NCBI GenBank assembly: GCA_038531315.1 | Contig: JBCBBT010000010.1 | Location: 1 to 64,000 of the forward strand | DNA: 64,000 nucleotides | Source of the DNA: JAJFFW01 sp038531315 | Lineage (GTDB): Bacteria > Pseudomonadota > Alphaproteobacteria > Caulobacterales > Parvularculaceae | Direction of reading: 5' to 3' | Part shown: one piece after another, positions 17,185 to 26,285 of the stretch | Position numbering within the stretch: the first letter of the stretch is position 1 | How the letters are laid out: each line of letters starts with the position of its first letter | Program-made: the position numbers and the translations under genes | Notes under the pieces: model-generated | Database searches by the model: none | Told to the model about the DNA's origin: nothing | The model's input: the letters and a program-made list of their open reading frames with translations, nothing else

Positions 17185-18321
17185 TTACGTCCGCCAGCGT
17201 AGGGTCCCCGCCTGCAAAGGGTTTTCAAATGGTTCCGCATTTCTCGTCGCCTCACGCCAGGCGCGTTTTAGTGCAAAATACCATTGCGCCGGCGTGTCCG
17301 GGTCGCCGGCGTATAGCGGTCGTCGCCGGCGCGGTGACAGATTGATTGATTGCGCTTCGAGAATGGCGCCGTCCTGCGAGAGAAAGCTTGCCGCCATAGC
17401 ATCGATGATCGGCGTTAACGCCGTTAACAGCGCCATATCCCAGAACAGACAGTGCGTGATCCGATTGCGTCCGGCGGTGAGCGGTGTGATGGCCGTCAGT
17501 CCAAGGATTGTATGGCGACGATTACGGATCGTCTCAAGGCGCAAACCGGGAATACGGAATTCTATTTCGGTGGTCGGGGCCCCGCCAAGCAGCCTGTAGA
17601 TGCGGCTGTTTGAAGAGGGCGTATGTGGCGGCATCCGAAAACCGAGTGATGTGGGCTCAAATTGTTTTTCTTTCTCCCGGCGTTCAGCGCCTTCGCGCCA
17701 CCACCATTGTTTGTGTACAAATGGCGTATGAGCGGGATCGACAAGGCCGATGACCGCTTCGTCATAAGGGCCTGCCGCCTCGACAATTGTCACCGATCGC
17801 GGCGTCATGTCGGCGGGTAACGGCAGTTCTGGCGACGCGACCGGCGGCGCAATCGCATCGGATGGGCCGGATGCGCCGCGATTATCGCCCGCGGGCAAAT
17901 ATATCCAGATTAACCCATGCGACTCGGCGACACGCCAGCATCGTGTTGAAATCGGGCCGATATCGAAATCGCTCGCGTCGCTCAATGCCGGAATGTCGAC
18001 GCAGGCGCCGCTTTGCGTGTCGAAGCGCCAACCGTGATACGGGCATTCAACGCATACGCTGTCGCCGTTAGCGCCAATTGCTTTCCGGTCCACAATGCGA
18101 CCGCGTGACAGGGGGGCCGCGCGGTGTGGGCAGGCGTCGTCAAGCGCAAACACGCGGCCATCTCTCGTTCGTCCAATGGCAATCGGGTTATCGGCGATTA
18201 TCTCCCGTGTCAGCGTCCCACGTGGAATGTGACGTGAGACCGCTGCGAGGTGCCAAACGCCAGTCAGTAATTCGTCGGTAGACGACTGATGAGGCGCGCG
18301 CATGTCAGTGCTGGCGTTCAT
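17185..18321 (-). CDS. Rieske 2Fe-2S ring-hydroxylating oxygenase, alpha-type subunit
   Basis: A 378-residue Rieske non-heme iron oxygenase. The Rieske ligands are Cys64 and His66 (CPHR) and Cys93 and His96 (CPYHGW). Mononuclear iron ligands appear in DPAHTPFVH (Asp195, His198, His203). The WWWR that follows is common in the branch containing PaO/vanillate-demethylase-like enzymes. It needs a separate reductase, which is not in the window. The substrate cannot be predicted. It is convergent with the TonB-dependent receptor gene, separated by a terminator. Upstream on the same strand lies recR, 30 bases away. Confidence 0.88.
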   Translation of the reverse strand: MNASTDMRAPHQSSTDELLTGVWHLAAVSRHIPRGTLTREIIADNPIAIGRTRDGRVFALDDACPHRAAPLSRGRIVDRKAIGANGDSVCVECPYHGWRFDTQSGACVDIPALSDASDFDIGPISTRCWRVAESHGLIWIYLPAGDNRGASGPSDAIAPPVASPELPLPADMTPRSVTIVEAAGPYDEAVIGLVDPAHTPFVHKQWWWREGAERREKEKQFEPTSLGFRMPPHTPSSNSRIYRLLGGAPTTEIEFRIPGLRLETIRNRRHTILGLTAITPLTAGRNRITHCLFWDMALLTALTPIIDAMAASFLSQDGAILEAQSINLSPRRRRPLYAGDPDTPAQWYFALKRAWREATRNAEPFENPLQAGTLRWRT

Positions 18322-18351
18322 AAGAAATGCAATGAATTGAAAGAGAAAAAA

Positions 18352-18954
18352 TCAAACCGCGCGCCGGGATTTCATCGCTGCGCTGAGCGTCCCGTCGTCA
18401 AGATGGTCAAGCTCGCCGCCCACGGGCACGCCCTGGCTTAAGCGCGTCACCGAAACGCCCGTCGGTTCCAATTGTTCCGTCAGGTAATGCGCCGTTGTCT
18501 GCCCATCAACAGTGGCGGCAAGCGCAAGCACAATCTCTGTAACCCCCTCGCTGCGCGCGCGCGCCACCAGCGCGCCAATATTCAAATCATCGGGGCCAAT
18601 GCCGTCGAGCGGTGAGAGAAGGCCTCCAAGCACATGATAGAGCCCGCGGTGTGCGCCGGCGCGTTCCATCGCCCACAAATCGCCGACGTCTTGCACAACA
18701 CAAAGGACCGCGCGATTTCGTTCATTATCGGCGCAAACTGCGCATGGCGCCATCGAGTCCCAATTGCCGCAATCCGGGCAGGCTTTTACTTTTTCCGCCG
18801 CTTCAGCCAGCGCGAATGCTAAAGGCCGCATCACAGGCTCGCGCTTTTTGAGCAAATAGAGCGCTGCGCGTTTGGCCGAGCGCGGCCCAAGACCCGGCAT
18901 TTTCGCCAGAAGGTCGATAAGGCGCTGGAGTTCCGGGCCGATAGCGGCGGTCAT
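18352..18954 (-). CDS. recR: Recombination protein RecR
   Basis: A 200-residue DNA-clamp partner of RecO and RecF in recombinational repair. Seen are the N-terminal helix-hairpin-helix region (LAKMPGLGPRSAKRAAL), the zinc finger CPDCGNWD...CAVC, and the Toprim domain beginning VLCVVQDVGDLWAMER with HVLGGLLSPLDGIGP. It is the last gene of the dnaX-ybaB-recR cluster, an arrangement conserved widely in bacteria. Confidence 0.97.
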   Translation of the reverse strand: MTAAIGPELQRLIDLLAKMPGLGPRSAKRAALYLLKKREPVMRPLAFALAEAAEKVKACPDCGNWDSMAPCAVCADNERNRAVLCVVQDVGDLWAMERAGAHRGLYHVLGGLLSPLDGIGPDDLNIGALVARARSEGVTEIVLALAATVDGQTTAHYLTEQLEPTGVSVTRLSQGVPVGGELDHLDDGTLSAAMKSRRAV

Positions 18955-19000
18955 TGCGATTGTCCGATGATTAGAACGTTAAACCTGAACAACACGCCGC

Positions 19001-19327
19001 CTAGAAGGGCAGCTTCATCCCGGGCGGCAACGGTAAGCCCTCGGTGAGCTTTTTCATCTCCTCCTGAGACTGAGTTTCCAGTTTCGCTTTCGCGTCGTTG
19101 ATGGCCGCTGCAATCAAATCCTCAAGGACCTCGGCCTCGTCTTCTTTCATCAGTGCGCGTTCAATAGCGACTGATCGGGCGAAGCCCTTTCCGTTAAGAA
19201 TGATTTTGATCATGCCGCCGCCAGCGACGCCCTCAACTTCCATATCGGCGATGCGTTCCTGGATTTCCTGCATCTTCGATTGCAGACCTGCGGCTTGCTT
19301 CATCATGTCGCCGAAATCTTTGATCAT
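19001..19327 (-). CDS. YbaB/EbfC nucleoid-associated protein
   Basis: A 108-residue DNA-binding protein of the YbaB family. The N-terminal helix (MMKQAAGLQSKMQEIQERI) leads to the central beta sheet with GGGMIKIILNGKG and a C-terminal helix rich in charged residues; the protein ends PPGMKLPF as is usual. It lies 39 bases after dnaX and 46 bases before recR on the same strand, the standard operon order. Confidence 0.95.
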   Translation of the reverse strand: MIKDFGDMMKQAAGLQSKMQEIQERIADMEVEGVAGGGMIKIILNGKGFARSVAIERALMKEDEAEVLEDLIAAAINDAKAKLETQSQEEMKKLTEGLPLPPGMKLPF

Positions 19328-19366
19328 GGCGCTTTCCTGTTCGTTTGGTTGGGCCGGCGCGAGGGC

Positions 19367-21349
19367 TCAGGCATCGTTTTCGGGCGGCACGCTATTGTCG
19401 CCGACTTGCGCGGCGCCGTCATCGTTATCGACGCCGTTAGAGCCGTCTTCGATAAGCGTGGGCGAGGCATCTCGTATAGCGGCGAGGGCGGCGTCGGGGA
19501 AGAGTTCAAAGGTCCTGGCGACCAGCGGGTGTGCCATGACTTCAGCGGTCTTCGCCTCCCGCAAGGCGGCTGCGCCGCGCGCATTGGCGTTGACAGTGAC
19601 TACCCAATGATCGCCTGTCCACGATTTGAGCGCGCGCGTAAGCCGGCCCGGCAAATCTGTGGGGGCTTCTTCTGCGAGCCGCATTTCGACACGCCCGGGT
19701 TCAAACGAGACGACATGAACGTAGCTCTCAAGTTCCGTGCGCAACTTGGCGTCTCGGTGACGCCCGGCGAGGCGCACCACATCTTCAAGCGATGAGATTT
19801 CGGCATTGCGCCCACGCTCGGCGGGCGCTGTTTGCAGATAGCGATCCGACGCCGGTGCGGTCTCACGCGCTGTTGCTGCTGCGCTGCTATACTCGGCCGC
19901 GGCGCCTTGCATGCTGGCATCCATCGCTCGGGGGCCGGAAATCTGATCGCGATGCGCCTCGACGCCGCTTGGAACGCCGCTGGCAACGCCGGATACGGCC
20001 CCCGTTGCAGCGCCATTTGCAGCGTCTGTTGTAGCGTCTGGCGCGATCGCAGCGCCGGCGTTTGGCGTCGTTGCGGCGGCGTTCGAGGACCGTCTGGTTT
20101 CCGGCGTCGGCGCGGATGCGCTCTGGGACAGCGCCCGCAACGCCTCGTCAGGGGTCGGCAGGTCCGCCGCATAAGCGAGCCTGATCAGCGCCATTTCCCC
20201 AGCGGCGGCGGTGTCTGGCGCCATTTGCGTTTCGGTAAGGCCCTTCATGAGCAGGGACCAGGCGCGGGTCAGCGCGTTCATGGCGAGCTCGCCGGCCATT
20301 GTTGTGGCGCGATCGGCGTCCGCCTCGCCTGCGGGGCCAAAGCGCGCGGCTTCCGGTCCGGCGGCCTTGATCTTCGTCAATAGATGGACAAGTTCCAGAA
20401 GGTCGCGAATGATGACGACCGGGTCGGCGCCGGCGTCATACTGCGCGCGAAAGCCCGATAGCGCCGCCTTGGCGTCTCCCTTGAACAGATCGCCAAGCAC
20501 CGCCCAAGTTTGCGTCCGATCGGCAAGGCCGAGCATCTCGCGCACTGTCTCAGCGGAAATTTCCTCTTTTTTGTCATGATGCTGAACAAGTGCTTGATCG
20601 AGAATTGAAAGCCCGTCACGCACTGAACCTTCAGCGGCGCGTGCGATCATCGCAAGCCCGTCAGCGGCGACTTTTGCATTCTCTTTATCGGCGATGGCGC
20701 CCAAATGCGCTACGAGCGTTTCAGGATCAATGCGCCTCAAATCAAACCGTTGGCAGCGCGATAACACCGTGATCGGCAGTTTTCTGATCTCGGTCGTCGC
20801 GAAAATAAACTTCACGTGCGGCGGCGGTTCTTCCAGCGTTTTCAGAAGTGCGTTGAACGCCTGCGTTGAAAGCATGTGCACTTCGTCGATGATGTAGACT
20901 TTGTAGCGCGCTTCCACCGGGGCATAGCGGACGCCGTCGATCAGTTCACGGACATCATTGACGCCAGTCCGAGACGCCGCGTCCATTTCCATCACGTCGG
21001 GGTGACGGCTTTCCGCGATCGCTCGACAATGAACACCCTCATCGGGCATGTCTATTTGCGGCCCGTTATCGGCGCCGCCGGGTTCCACATAATTCAAGGC
21101 GCGCGCCAAAATGCGCGCTGTTGTTGTCTTGCCGACGCCGCGAACGCCAGTCAGTACGTAAGCGTGCGCGATCCGGCCCGAAGCGAATGCATTTCGCAGT
21201 GTTTTGACCATTGCTTCGTGGCCAATCAAATCATTGAAATTTTGCGGCCGATATTTGCGCGCCAGCACCTGATAGGGCGCAGCGGCGTTATCGGCGCCAG
21301 GCTCTATCAAAAGAGCCGGGGATAAAGTTTCATCGTCACTCATGCGCAT
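19367..21349 (-). CDS. dnaX: DNA polymerase III subunit gamma/tau
   Basis: Clamp-loader ATPase of 660 residues. Walker A is GVRGVGKTTTARIL, Walker B IIDEVHML, and the sensor-1 region FIFATTE; domain III and a Pro/Ala/Thr-rich linker lead to a C-terminal tau-like domain. The zinc module that normally has four cysteines has only one here (in EGVHCRAI); from memory this loss is common in alphaproteobacteria. An ATG at 21343 is an equally possible start, and neither has a clear ribosome-binding site. I did not find an obvious frameshift signal for making gamma. Confidence 0.95.
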   Translation of the reverse strand: MRMSDDETLSPALLIEPGADNAAAPYQVLARKYRPQNFNDLIGHEAMVKTLRNAFASGRIAHAYVLTGVRGVGKTTTARILARALNYVEPGGADNGPQIDMPDEGVHCRAIAESRHPDVMEMDAASRTGVNDVRELIDGVRYAPVEARYKVYIIDEVHMLSTQAFNALLKTLEEPPPHVKFIFATTEIRKLPITVLSRCQRFDLRRIDPETLVAHLGAIADKENAKVAADGLAMIARAAEGSVRDGLSILDQALVQHHDKKEEISAETVREMLGLADRTQTWAVLGDLFKGDAKAALSGFRAQYDAGADPVVIIRDLLELVHLLTKIKAAGPEAARFGPAGEADADRATTMAGELAMNALTRAWSLLMKGLTETQMAPDTAAAGEMALIRLAYAADLPTPDEALRALSQSASAPTPETRRSSNAAATTPNAGAAIAPDATTDAANGAATGAVSGVASGVPSGVEAHRDQISGPRAMDASMQGAAAEYSSAAATARETAPASDRYLQTAPAERGRNAEISSLEDVVRLAGRHRDAKLRTELESYVHVVSFEPGRVEMRLAEEAPTDLPGRLTRALKSWTGDHWVVTVNANARGAAALREAKTAEVMAHPLVARTFELFPDAALAAIRDASPTLIEDGSNGVDNDDGAAQVGDNSVPPENDA

Positions 21350-21440
21350 AAGAGTATGCGCGGATTAAGGCGCCAGCGAAAGCGCCCGAGAGATATTTTG
21401 GAGCGCAATTGACGGGTGCGCGGTCCGCTGCGATTGGACC

Positions 21441-22217
21441 CTAGTTTTCTAGCACTTTCATGACTTCTGGCGTGACGAATTTTGGCGCATTGACGCCAAC
21501 TGGAATTGGCGCTGGGGCGCTGTTATCAATTTTCCCGGTGACGGCGATCCCCGCGCCGGACTGAAAAGTAATCGTCTCAAAATCCTTCGCGCCCGGCTTG
21601 ATCGAGGCGAGAACGCCGGGGCTGACCGACGACAACACCGTATCGAGATCGCGCACAAAAAGCGCCAGCTGGTAAACAATATTGCCGGGCGCGGCGCCTT
21701 GATTGAGAAAAATTTTGGTTGCGATAAACGCTGTCCCGTCGTTGAGGAACATTACGTGCGAACGGGCGAGCTTGTCGCGGTTGATCGTATTGGCCTGGGC
21801 GAGCGTTAATCCCGGGGCGCTCAGATTGGCGAAGGGCTGGAGTATCTGACAGCCGCCATTTTCGCACCCGCGGGCGAACACGACAAATCCCAAGCCGCCG
21901 CTCTCCGGGTCGCTGACCAGTATGACCGGTTGCCCCTGATTGTAAGTAACCGTCGCAGGGATTTCGAGCGTTCGAAAAATGCCGGCGATATCCTCCGGCG
22001 CCAGGGCTTCGGCGACTGTTTTTTGACGGATAACCGACTGCTCCCGTTGCAACTGGGGTGTGCTCTCCGGCGCGGCCCCATCGGGCGCTGCGCTCGTTTT
22101 CGCCGCAATGTCATCCGCCGACGCGTTTGCGCCCCCTGGAAAAGCGGCTCCAATGAGGCTCGCAATCGCGGCCGCCAGCGGCGCAAAGCGAGCGCGCTTC
22201 AGTCCAATCGTCACCAT
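21441..22217 (-). CDS. Exported YbjN-domain protein
   Basis: A 258-residue protein with an N-terminal signal peptide (ending near GGANASA), a low-complexity linker, then a YbjN-like domain: FRTLEIPATVTY, DPESGGLGFVVFARGC, NGGCQILQPFANL, TLAQANTINRDKL and FLNDGTAFIATKIFL. YbjN domains resemble type III secretion chaperones, and their role in exported proteins is unknown. Two cysteines in the CENGGC segment could form a disulfide. The start at 22217 is chosen because AGGGG lies 6-7 bases upstream; an ATG at 22241 would add eight residues. Confidence 0.75.
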   Translation of the reverse strand: MVTIGLKRARFAPLAAAIASLIGAAFPGGANASADDIAAKTSAAPDGAAPESTPQLQREQSVIRQKTVAEALAPEDIAGIFRTLEIPATVTYNQGQPVILVSDPESGGLGFVVFARGCENGGCQILQPFANLSAPGLTLAQANTINRDKLARSHVMFLNDGTAFIATKIFLNQGAAPGNIVYQLALFVRDLDTVLSSVSPGVLASIKPGAKDFETITFQSGAGIAVTGKIDNSAPAPIPVGVNAPKFVTPEVMKVLEN

Positions 22218-22456
22218 AATAATCCCCTTCACCCCGCGCATTACATCAAATATTGCGCTGCCCGATGGAGGTTAGGCGGGTCTAAGGCCGAGTGCAAATG
22301 CAAGGGGCTGTGTACGCGCCGCATTGGGGCTGGCGGCGTCATTGCGCGACGCACAATCATGATCGTCGGTTATTCAAAGCGCTGGCGCTAATGGCGTCGC
22401 CGGGGGGGCGTTCGCCTGACTGGGGCGGGCTGCTCTAAGGAAGGCCGAGGAAAGAG

Positions 22457-22553
22457 AGTGGAAGACTGAAACGACCCGCACCGAAACTCGTTACGGCTGC
22501 TTCCTTCCGGACCTGACCGGGTTGGCGAGAAGCGCGTCCGCCAGTCTTCCGCC
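22457..22553 (-). ncRNA. ffs: Signal recognition particle RNA (4.5S, small bacterial type)
   Basis: On the minus strand the sequence contains the conserved SRP RNA apical core GGTCCGGAAGGAAGCAGC, flanked by CCAACCCGGTCA and GTAACGAG. The ends pair: GGAAGACTG near the 5' end with CAGTCTTCC near the 3' end. The expected length of about 97 bases fits. Exact ends are estimated from pairing and from the promoter. The RNA binds Ffh for co-translational targeting of membrane proteins. Confidence 0.95.
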
Positions 22554-22557
22554 TCGG

Positions 22558-22586
22558 AATATCGTTGCGGGCCTCGCCAATTGCAA
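22558..22586 (-). promoter_or_regulatory. Sigma-70 promoter of ffs
   Basis: On the minus strand TTGCAA (22586-22581) and GATATT (22563-22558) are 17 bases apart, and the predicted start falls about 7 bases on, at the first bases of the SRP RNA. Spacing and position agree well. Confidence 0.7.
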
Positions 22587-22700
22587 GTGAGTTCTTTGTG
22601 AGGCGCCTTAGTCTCTTGCCACTCAAATCAAGGCCGATTACTCGACGCTGATCCTTTTCAGGGCGACGAGATCTGCCTGAGTGAAGCGAAAGGCGCAGTA

Positions 22701-23627
22701 ATGCCCGCCAGCGACAATCCCTGTCTGTTTTCCGAAGAACCGCTAGACCGCATGTCCGCCGCGCGCACTGATCCCGACTGGGTGAAGGCGCAGCTGGATG
22801 ATCCGAGCGCCGTTATCGTGCCCCTTTATGAGGGCGACCCGCTTCTTGCCGGAGATCGGCCTGCCTACCTCTCGGCCGCCGCGCGCCACGAATTTTCTGA
22901 CGATGCGGCGACCGTCTTCCTTGGTATGTCGACCGCGGACGCGGGAGGAACCGCCTATTTCGCAATTGACGCCTCCACGGCGCCTGCGCCTGAAGCGGCG
23001 CCATTCAGCGATATCGGGGCCTACACGCCGCTGCGGGAGGCGGCCGCATCATTAAGCGCTCGCGACCTCGCCATTGTCGGGCAAGGGCGCTGGCTTCTCG
23101 ACTGGCATACACGCCATCGCCACTGCCCGCGTTGCGGCGGGCAAACCCGCATTGCAGACGCTGGCGCTAAACGCCATTGCGCGAATTGCGAAGCGGAACA
23201 TTTTCCGCGTACGGACCCGGTTGCGATTGTACTGGCCGTGCATGACGATGCGTGCCTTCTTGGCCGGGGTCCGCACTTTCCGCCAGGATTTCTCTCTGCG
23301 CTCGCAGGGTTCATCGAGGCGGCCGAAACACCGGAGGAATGCGCGGTGCGCGAGCTCAAGGAAGAGGCCGGCGTATCGTTGTCCTCTGTCGCCTATCAGT
23401 TTTCGCAGCCGTGGCCGTTCCCATCCTCATTGATGATGGGCTTCATGGCGGAGGCGGAACATCGCGAGCTTGTTCTCGACAAGGACGAGATTGTCGAGGC
23501 GCGCTGGATCGAGAAATCCACTGTCATCGACCTCCTCAACGGCGAAGATTTTGACGGCGTAAAATTGCCGCCGCGCTTTACCATCGCGCGCCAATTGATT
23601 GAGAAGTGGGCGCGCGACGGCCGTTGA
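22701..23627 (+). CDS. nudC: NAD(H) pyrophosphatase / NAD-RNA decapping Nudix enzyme
   Basis: A 308-residue Nudix hydrolase. A zinc ribbon (Cys142, Cys145, Cys160, Cys163) precedes the Nudix box at 203-225 (GFIEAAETPEECAVRELKEE and following AGV) and the NudC hallmark SQPWPFPSS at 235-243. NudC enzymes hydrolyse NADH to NMNH and AMP and remove NAD caps from RNA. The N-terminal domain of about 140 residues is typical of the family. It is divergent from ffs and converges on the DUF305-LVIVD gene. Confidence 0.94.
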   Translation: MPASDNPCLFSEEPLDRMSAARTDPDWVKAQLDDPSAVIVPLYEGDPLLAGDRPAYLSAAARHEFSDDAATVFLGMSTADAGGTAYFAIDASTAPAPEAAPFSDIGAYTPLREAAASLSARDLAIVGQGRWLLDWHTRHRHCPRCGGQTRIADAGAKRHCANCEAEHFPRTDPVAIVLAVHDDACLLGRGPHFPPGFLSALAGFIEAAETPEECAVRELKEEAGVSLSSVAYQFSQPWPFPSSLMMGFMAEAEHRELVLDKDEIVEARWIEKSTVIDLLNGEDFDGVKLPPRFTIARQLIEKWARDGR

Positions 23628-23687
23628 GGACGACTTCATGTCGCGGCCGCCGCGACCCCTTACTATGGCGCTGGTCTCGCCGGAGGC

Positions 23688-26147
23688 TTAGACTTTCCCG
23701 GCGATGGCGCGAAGCGTCTGCGAAAGCGCCGTCAGGCGTTTGCGTGTTTGAGCGTCTGCGCCGTCCGTCTCAAGCCCGCCGGATAGCGCCTTGAGGCGTT
23801 TGGCCAGGGGCGACTTGCCGCCGGGTGTTGTTGCTGATGAACCCATTGCGTCCGAGGCTTCGCCAAGGGCTGCGCGAATGTCGGCGAGCTTGTCGCCATC
23901 GACGCCGCCGTCCCGCTGAAGTTGGTCAAGATAGGCGTGCGCGACAACAGGCTCGGCCGGCCATGTCACCGGGAATTGTTGTTGCGGATTAAAGACAGCC
24001 CCCTGATCGGCGAGCGCTGCTGCCGCAATTTCGCTCTCGCTCAGATATTCGCTCGGCGTCAGCGACAGGACGTCCAGACCCCGTGTGATCTCCGTGCCGT
24101 AAATTTTACCCTGATACCAATAAGTCGACCAGTAGCCGCCGAGGACAAGGTGTTCGTCGTCAATGGGGCCGCGATCAAAGTAAGCGATTTCAACCGGATT
24201 GGACGAATCCGTGAAATCAATCACTGAAATGCCGCCCTGATACCACGCCTGCACGAAAATATCGCGGCCCGGTACGGGGATCACTGACCCGTTATGGGCG
24301 ACGCAGTTTTCCTGTTCCGATTGCGGCGCGGGCATTTTGTAGTAACCGCGAAACTGCAATTCATTATCGACAATGTCATAAATCGCATTCGCACCCCACT
24401 CTTGCGGGTCGGATGCGCGGCAGCGCGGCCGGCTGCCGCCGCCCCATTCATCTGTATAAAGAACCTTCGTCCCATCATTATTGAAAGTTGCGGAGTGCCA
24501 ATAGGCAAAACCCTTATCGACGACTTCATCGATCCGCTTGGGTTTTCTCGGATTTGAGATGTCAAAAATAATGCCGTTGCCGGAACACGCGCCTGCAGCG
24601 ATTTTCTGAGCCGGAAACACCGTGATGTCGTGACATTGATTGGTCTCACTCGTCTCCTGCGTGTCATCGCCATGGTCGCCGCCTTGCCAAAGGCCGGCGA
24701 GGCGGCCGGTTTTCGGATCGGCGAAAACGGCCGGGCTATCAATGATCCGTGCTTTCGAAGGATCGTCCATGGGGATTTCGATCACATCAATCCGGAAAAG
24801 TGCGGTCCGATTATCGCCAACCTGACGACCCACGCATCCGTCCAGTTCCTCGCCTTTGCGGACCTGCGCCGTGCCTGAATTATAAACAATAATTTTGCCG
24901 TTGCGTCCGGGGCCCGCAACGACTGAATGGGTATGTGAGCCGCGGCAGGTCTGAACCTGGCCGACCTGTCGCGGACGCGAGACATCAGAGATGTCGAAAA
25001 TCCGCAAGCCGCGAAAACGGTCAGGACTGACATCCTCGCTGATGCCCTCAAGGCCGCAGTCAACACGTCCGCGGGTTTGTTCAACAGACATAATCAATAT
25101 GTCGCCAACGATCGAGATATCGCCTTGCCCGCCGGGACAAACGACGGACGTGATAAGTTCCGGCGCTTTGTCCGTGTGCAGTTGATAAATGTTAAATCCG
25201 TGGTAGTTGCCAGCGACCAGCTTGTCGCCCGCGAACGCCATATCGGTATTTGAAAAACTCAACAGCGGAGACCGCGTGCCCCACTGGGTGTCCTCATTGC
25301 TTTGTGCGCCCTTGCGGCTACGTTTCTTGTCGACCTTTTCTTCCTTGTTTTTGGAGGGCTTTAATGGCGGCAACCCGGCGGGGTTCGCCGGGTCGAAGAA
25401 CCCGTCTGGCTTCGGCAGCGAGGCGGTAAGTTCAAGGTTCATAATCGCTTCACCGGCGTCCCTGAAGCCGGCTTTAAGCGTTGCGCGCACATCGTCTGAA
25501 AGGCTCGCCAACATGGCGTTCATGCGTTCGATTTCCGCTTTTTGATCGTTGACGACTTCGTTGACGAATTCGAAGAGTACGGGGTCATAAGCCGATCCGG
25601 GCTGCTTCAATAGCGCCTCAACCATCGTAACCGCGCCTTCGTGATGCGGTATCATCAGCTCCAGGAACATTTTATCAAAAGCCTGTCCGTTGGCGGCGGC
25701 AAGCGCTTTCATTTGGTCGAGGCTCGCCATGCCGGCCATATCGTGGGCTGTATGCATGGCATGGCGCGCATTTGGTTTTGGCGCTTTTTGGCCGCGATCG
25801 CGCAGCCATTGTTGCATGAACGCGATTTCGTCAGCTTGCGAGCCGTCAATGCGCCCGGCGATATCGATGATTTCTCTCGTATTGGTCCGTTCACCAACAA
25901 GCGCCGCCATCTGAACAGCCTGGAAGTGATGCGGGATCATGTCCTGCATGAAGGTTACGTCATCGGGTGAAAACCGCGTGTCGGCGATTTTGACGGCGTC
26001 ATCGGCGCTAAGCGTTCGGCTTTCCGCACCCGGCGCCCCTGGCTGTACGATCGGCGCCGGCTGAGACACCGCCGGCGATGCGGCGGCAGCGGCAAACGCG
26101 GCGGCGACACTCAACGACACGCTGCGGAACTTTATTGAATTGACCAT
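23688..26147 (-). CDS. Secreted DUF305-LVIVD repeat fusion protein
   Basis: An 819-residue exported protein: signal peptide (cleavage near AVS-QP), then two DUF305 halves with MIPHHFQAVQMA and MIPHHEGAVTMV, the paired His-His motifs typical of DUF305 proteins linked to copper. A Lys-rich linker leads to a region matching LVIVD-type beta-propeller repeats (LRIFDISDVSRPRQVG, IIFDISNPRKPKRIDE, VSVIDFTDSSNPVEIA-like), and a C-terminal helical tail. The start at 26147 follows AGAGGGA at suitable spacing; an ATG at 26192 would precede the signal peptide by 15 residues. Binding to metals at the cell surface is plausible, not shown. Confidence 0.82.
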   Translation of the reverse strand: MVNSIKFRSVSLSVAAAFAAAAASPAVSQPAPIVQPGAPGAESRTLSADDAVKIADTRFSPDDVTFMQDMIPHHFQAVQMAALVGERTNTREIIDIAGRIDGSQADEIAFMQQWLRDRGQKAPKPNARHAMHTAHDMAGMASLDQMKALAAANGQAFDKMFLELMIPHHEGAVTMVEALLKQPGSAYDPVLFEFVNEVVNDQKAEIERMNAMLASLSDDVRATLKAGFRDAGEAIMNLELTASLPKPDGFFDPANPAGLPPLKPSKNKEEKVDKKRSRKGAQSNEDTQWGTRSPLLSFSNTDMAFAGDKLVAGNYHGFNIYQLHTDKAPELITSVVCPGGQGDISIVGDILIMSVEQTRGRVDCGLEGISEDVSPDRFRGLRIFDISDVSRPRQVGQVQTCRGSHTHSVVAGPGRNGKIIVYNSGTAQVRKGEELDGCVGRQVGDNRTALFRIDVIEIPMDDPSKARIIDSPAVFADPKTGRLAGLWQGGDHGDDTQETSETNQCHDITVFPAQKIAAGACSGNGIIFDISNPRKPKRIDEVVDKGFAYWHSATFNNDGTKVLYTDEWGGGSRPRCRASDPQEWGANAIYDIVDNELQFRGYYKMPAPQSEQENCVAHNGSVIPVPGRDIFVQAWYQGGISVIDFTDSSNPVEIAYFDRGPIDDEHLVLGGYWSTYWYQGKIYGTEITRGLDVLSLTPSEYLSESEIAAAALADQGAVFNPQQQFPVTWPAEPVVAHAYLDQLQRDGGVDGDKLADIRAALGEASDAMGSSATTPGGKSPLAKRLKALSGGLETDGADAQTRKRLTALSQTLRAIAGKV

Positions 26148-26285
26148 GCGGAAATCCCTCTGAACGTTGTCTAAAGTCCGCGCGCCATTCACGGGCGCTG
26201 TTCATGACGTGTCTTACGAAGGAAAACGCAGATTGAGAAGGCCGCCCCGCCTTGATGCGACAATCGCTTGCCGGCGGTCGCCGCT

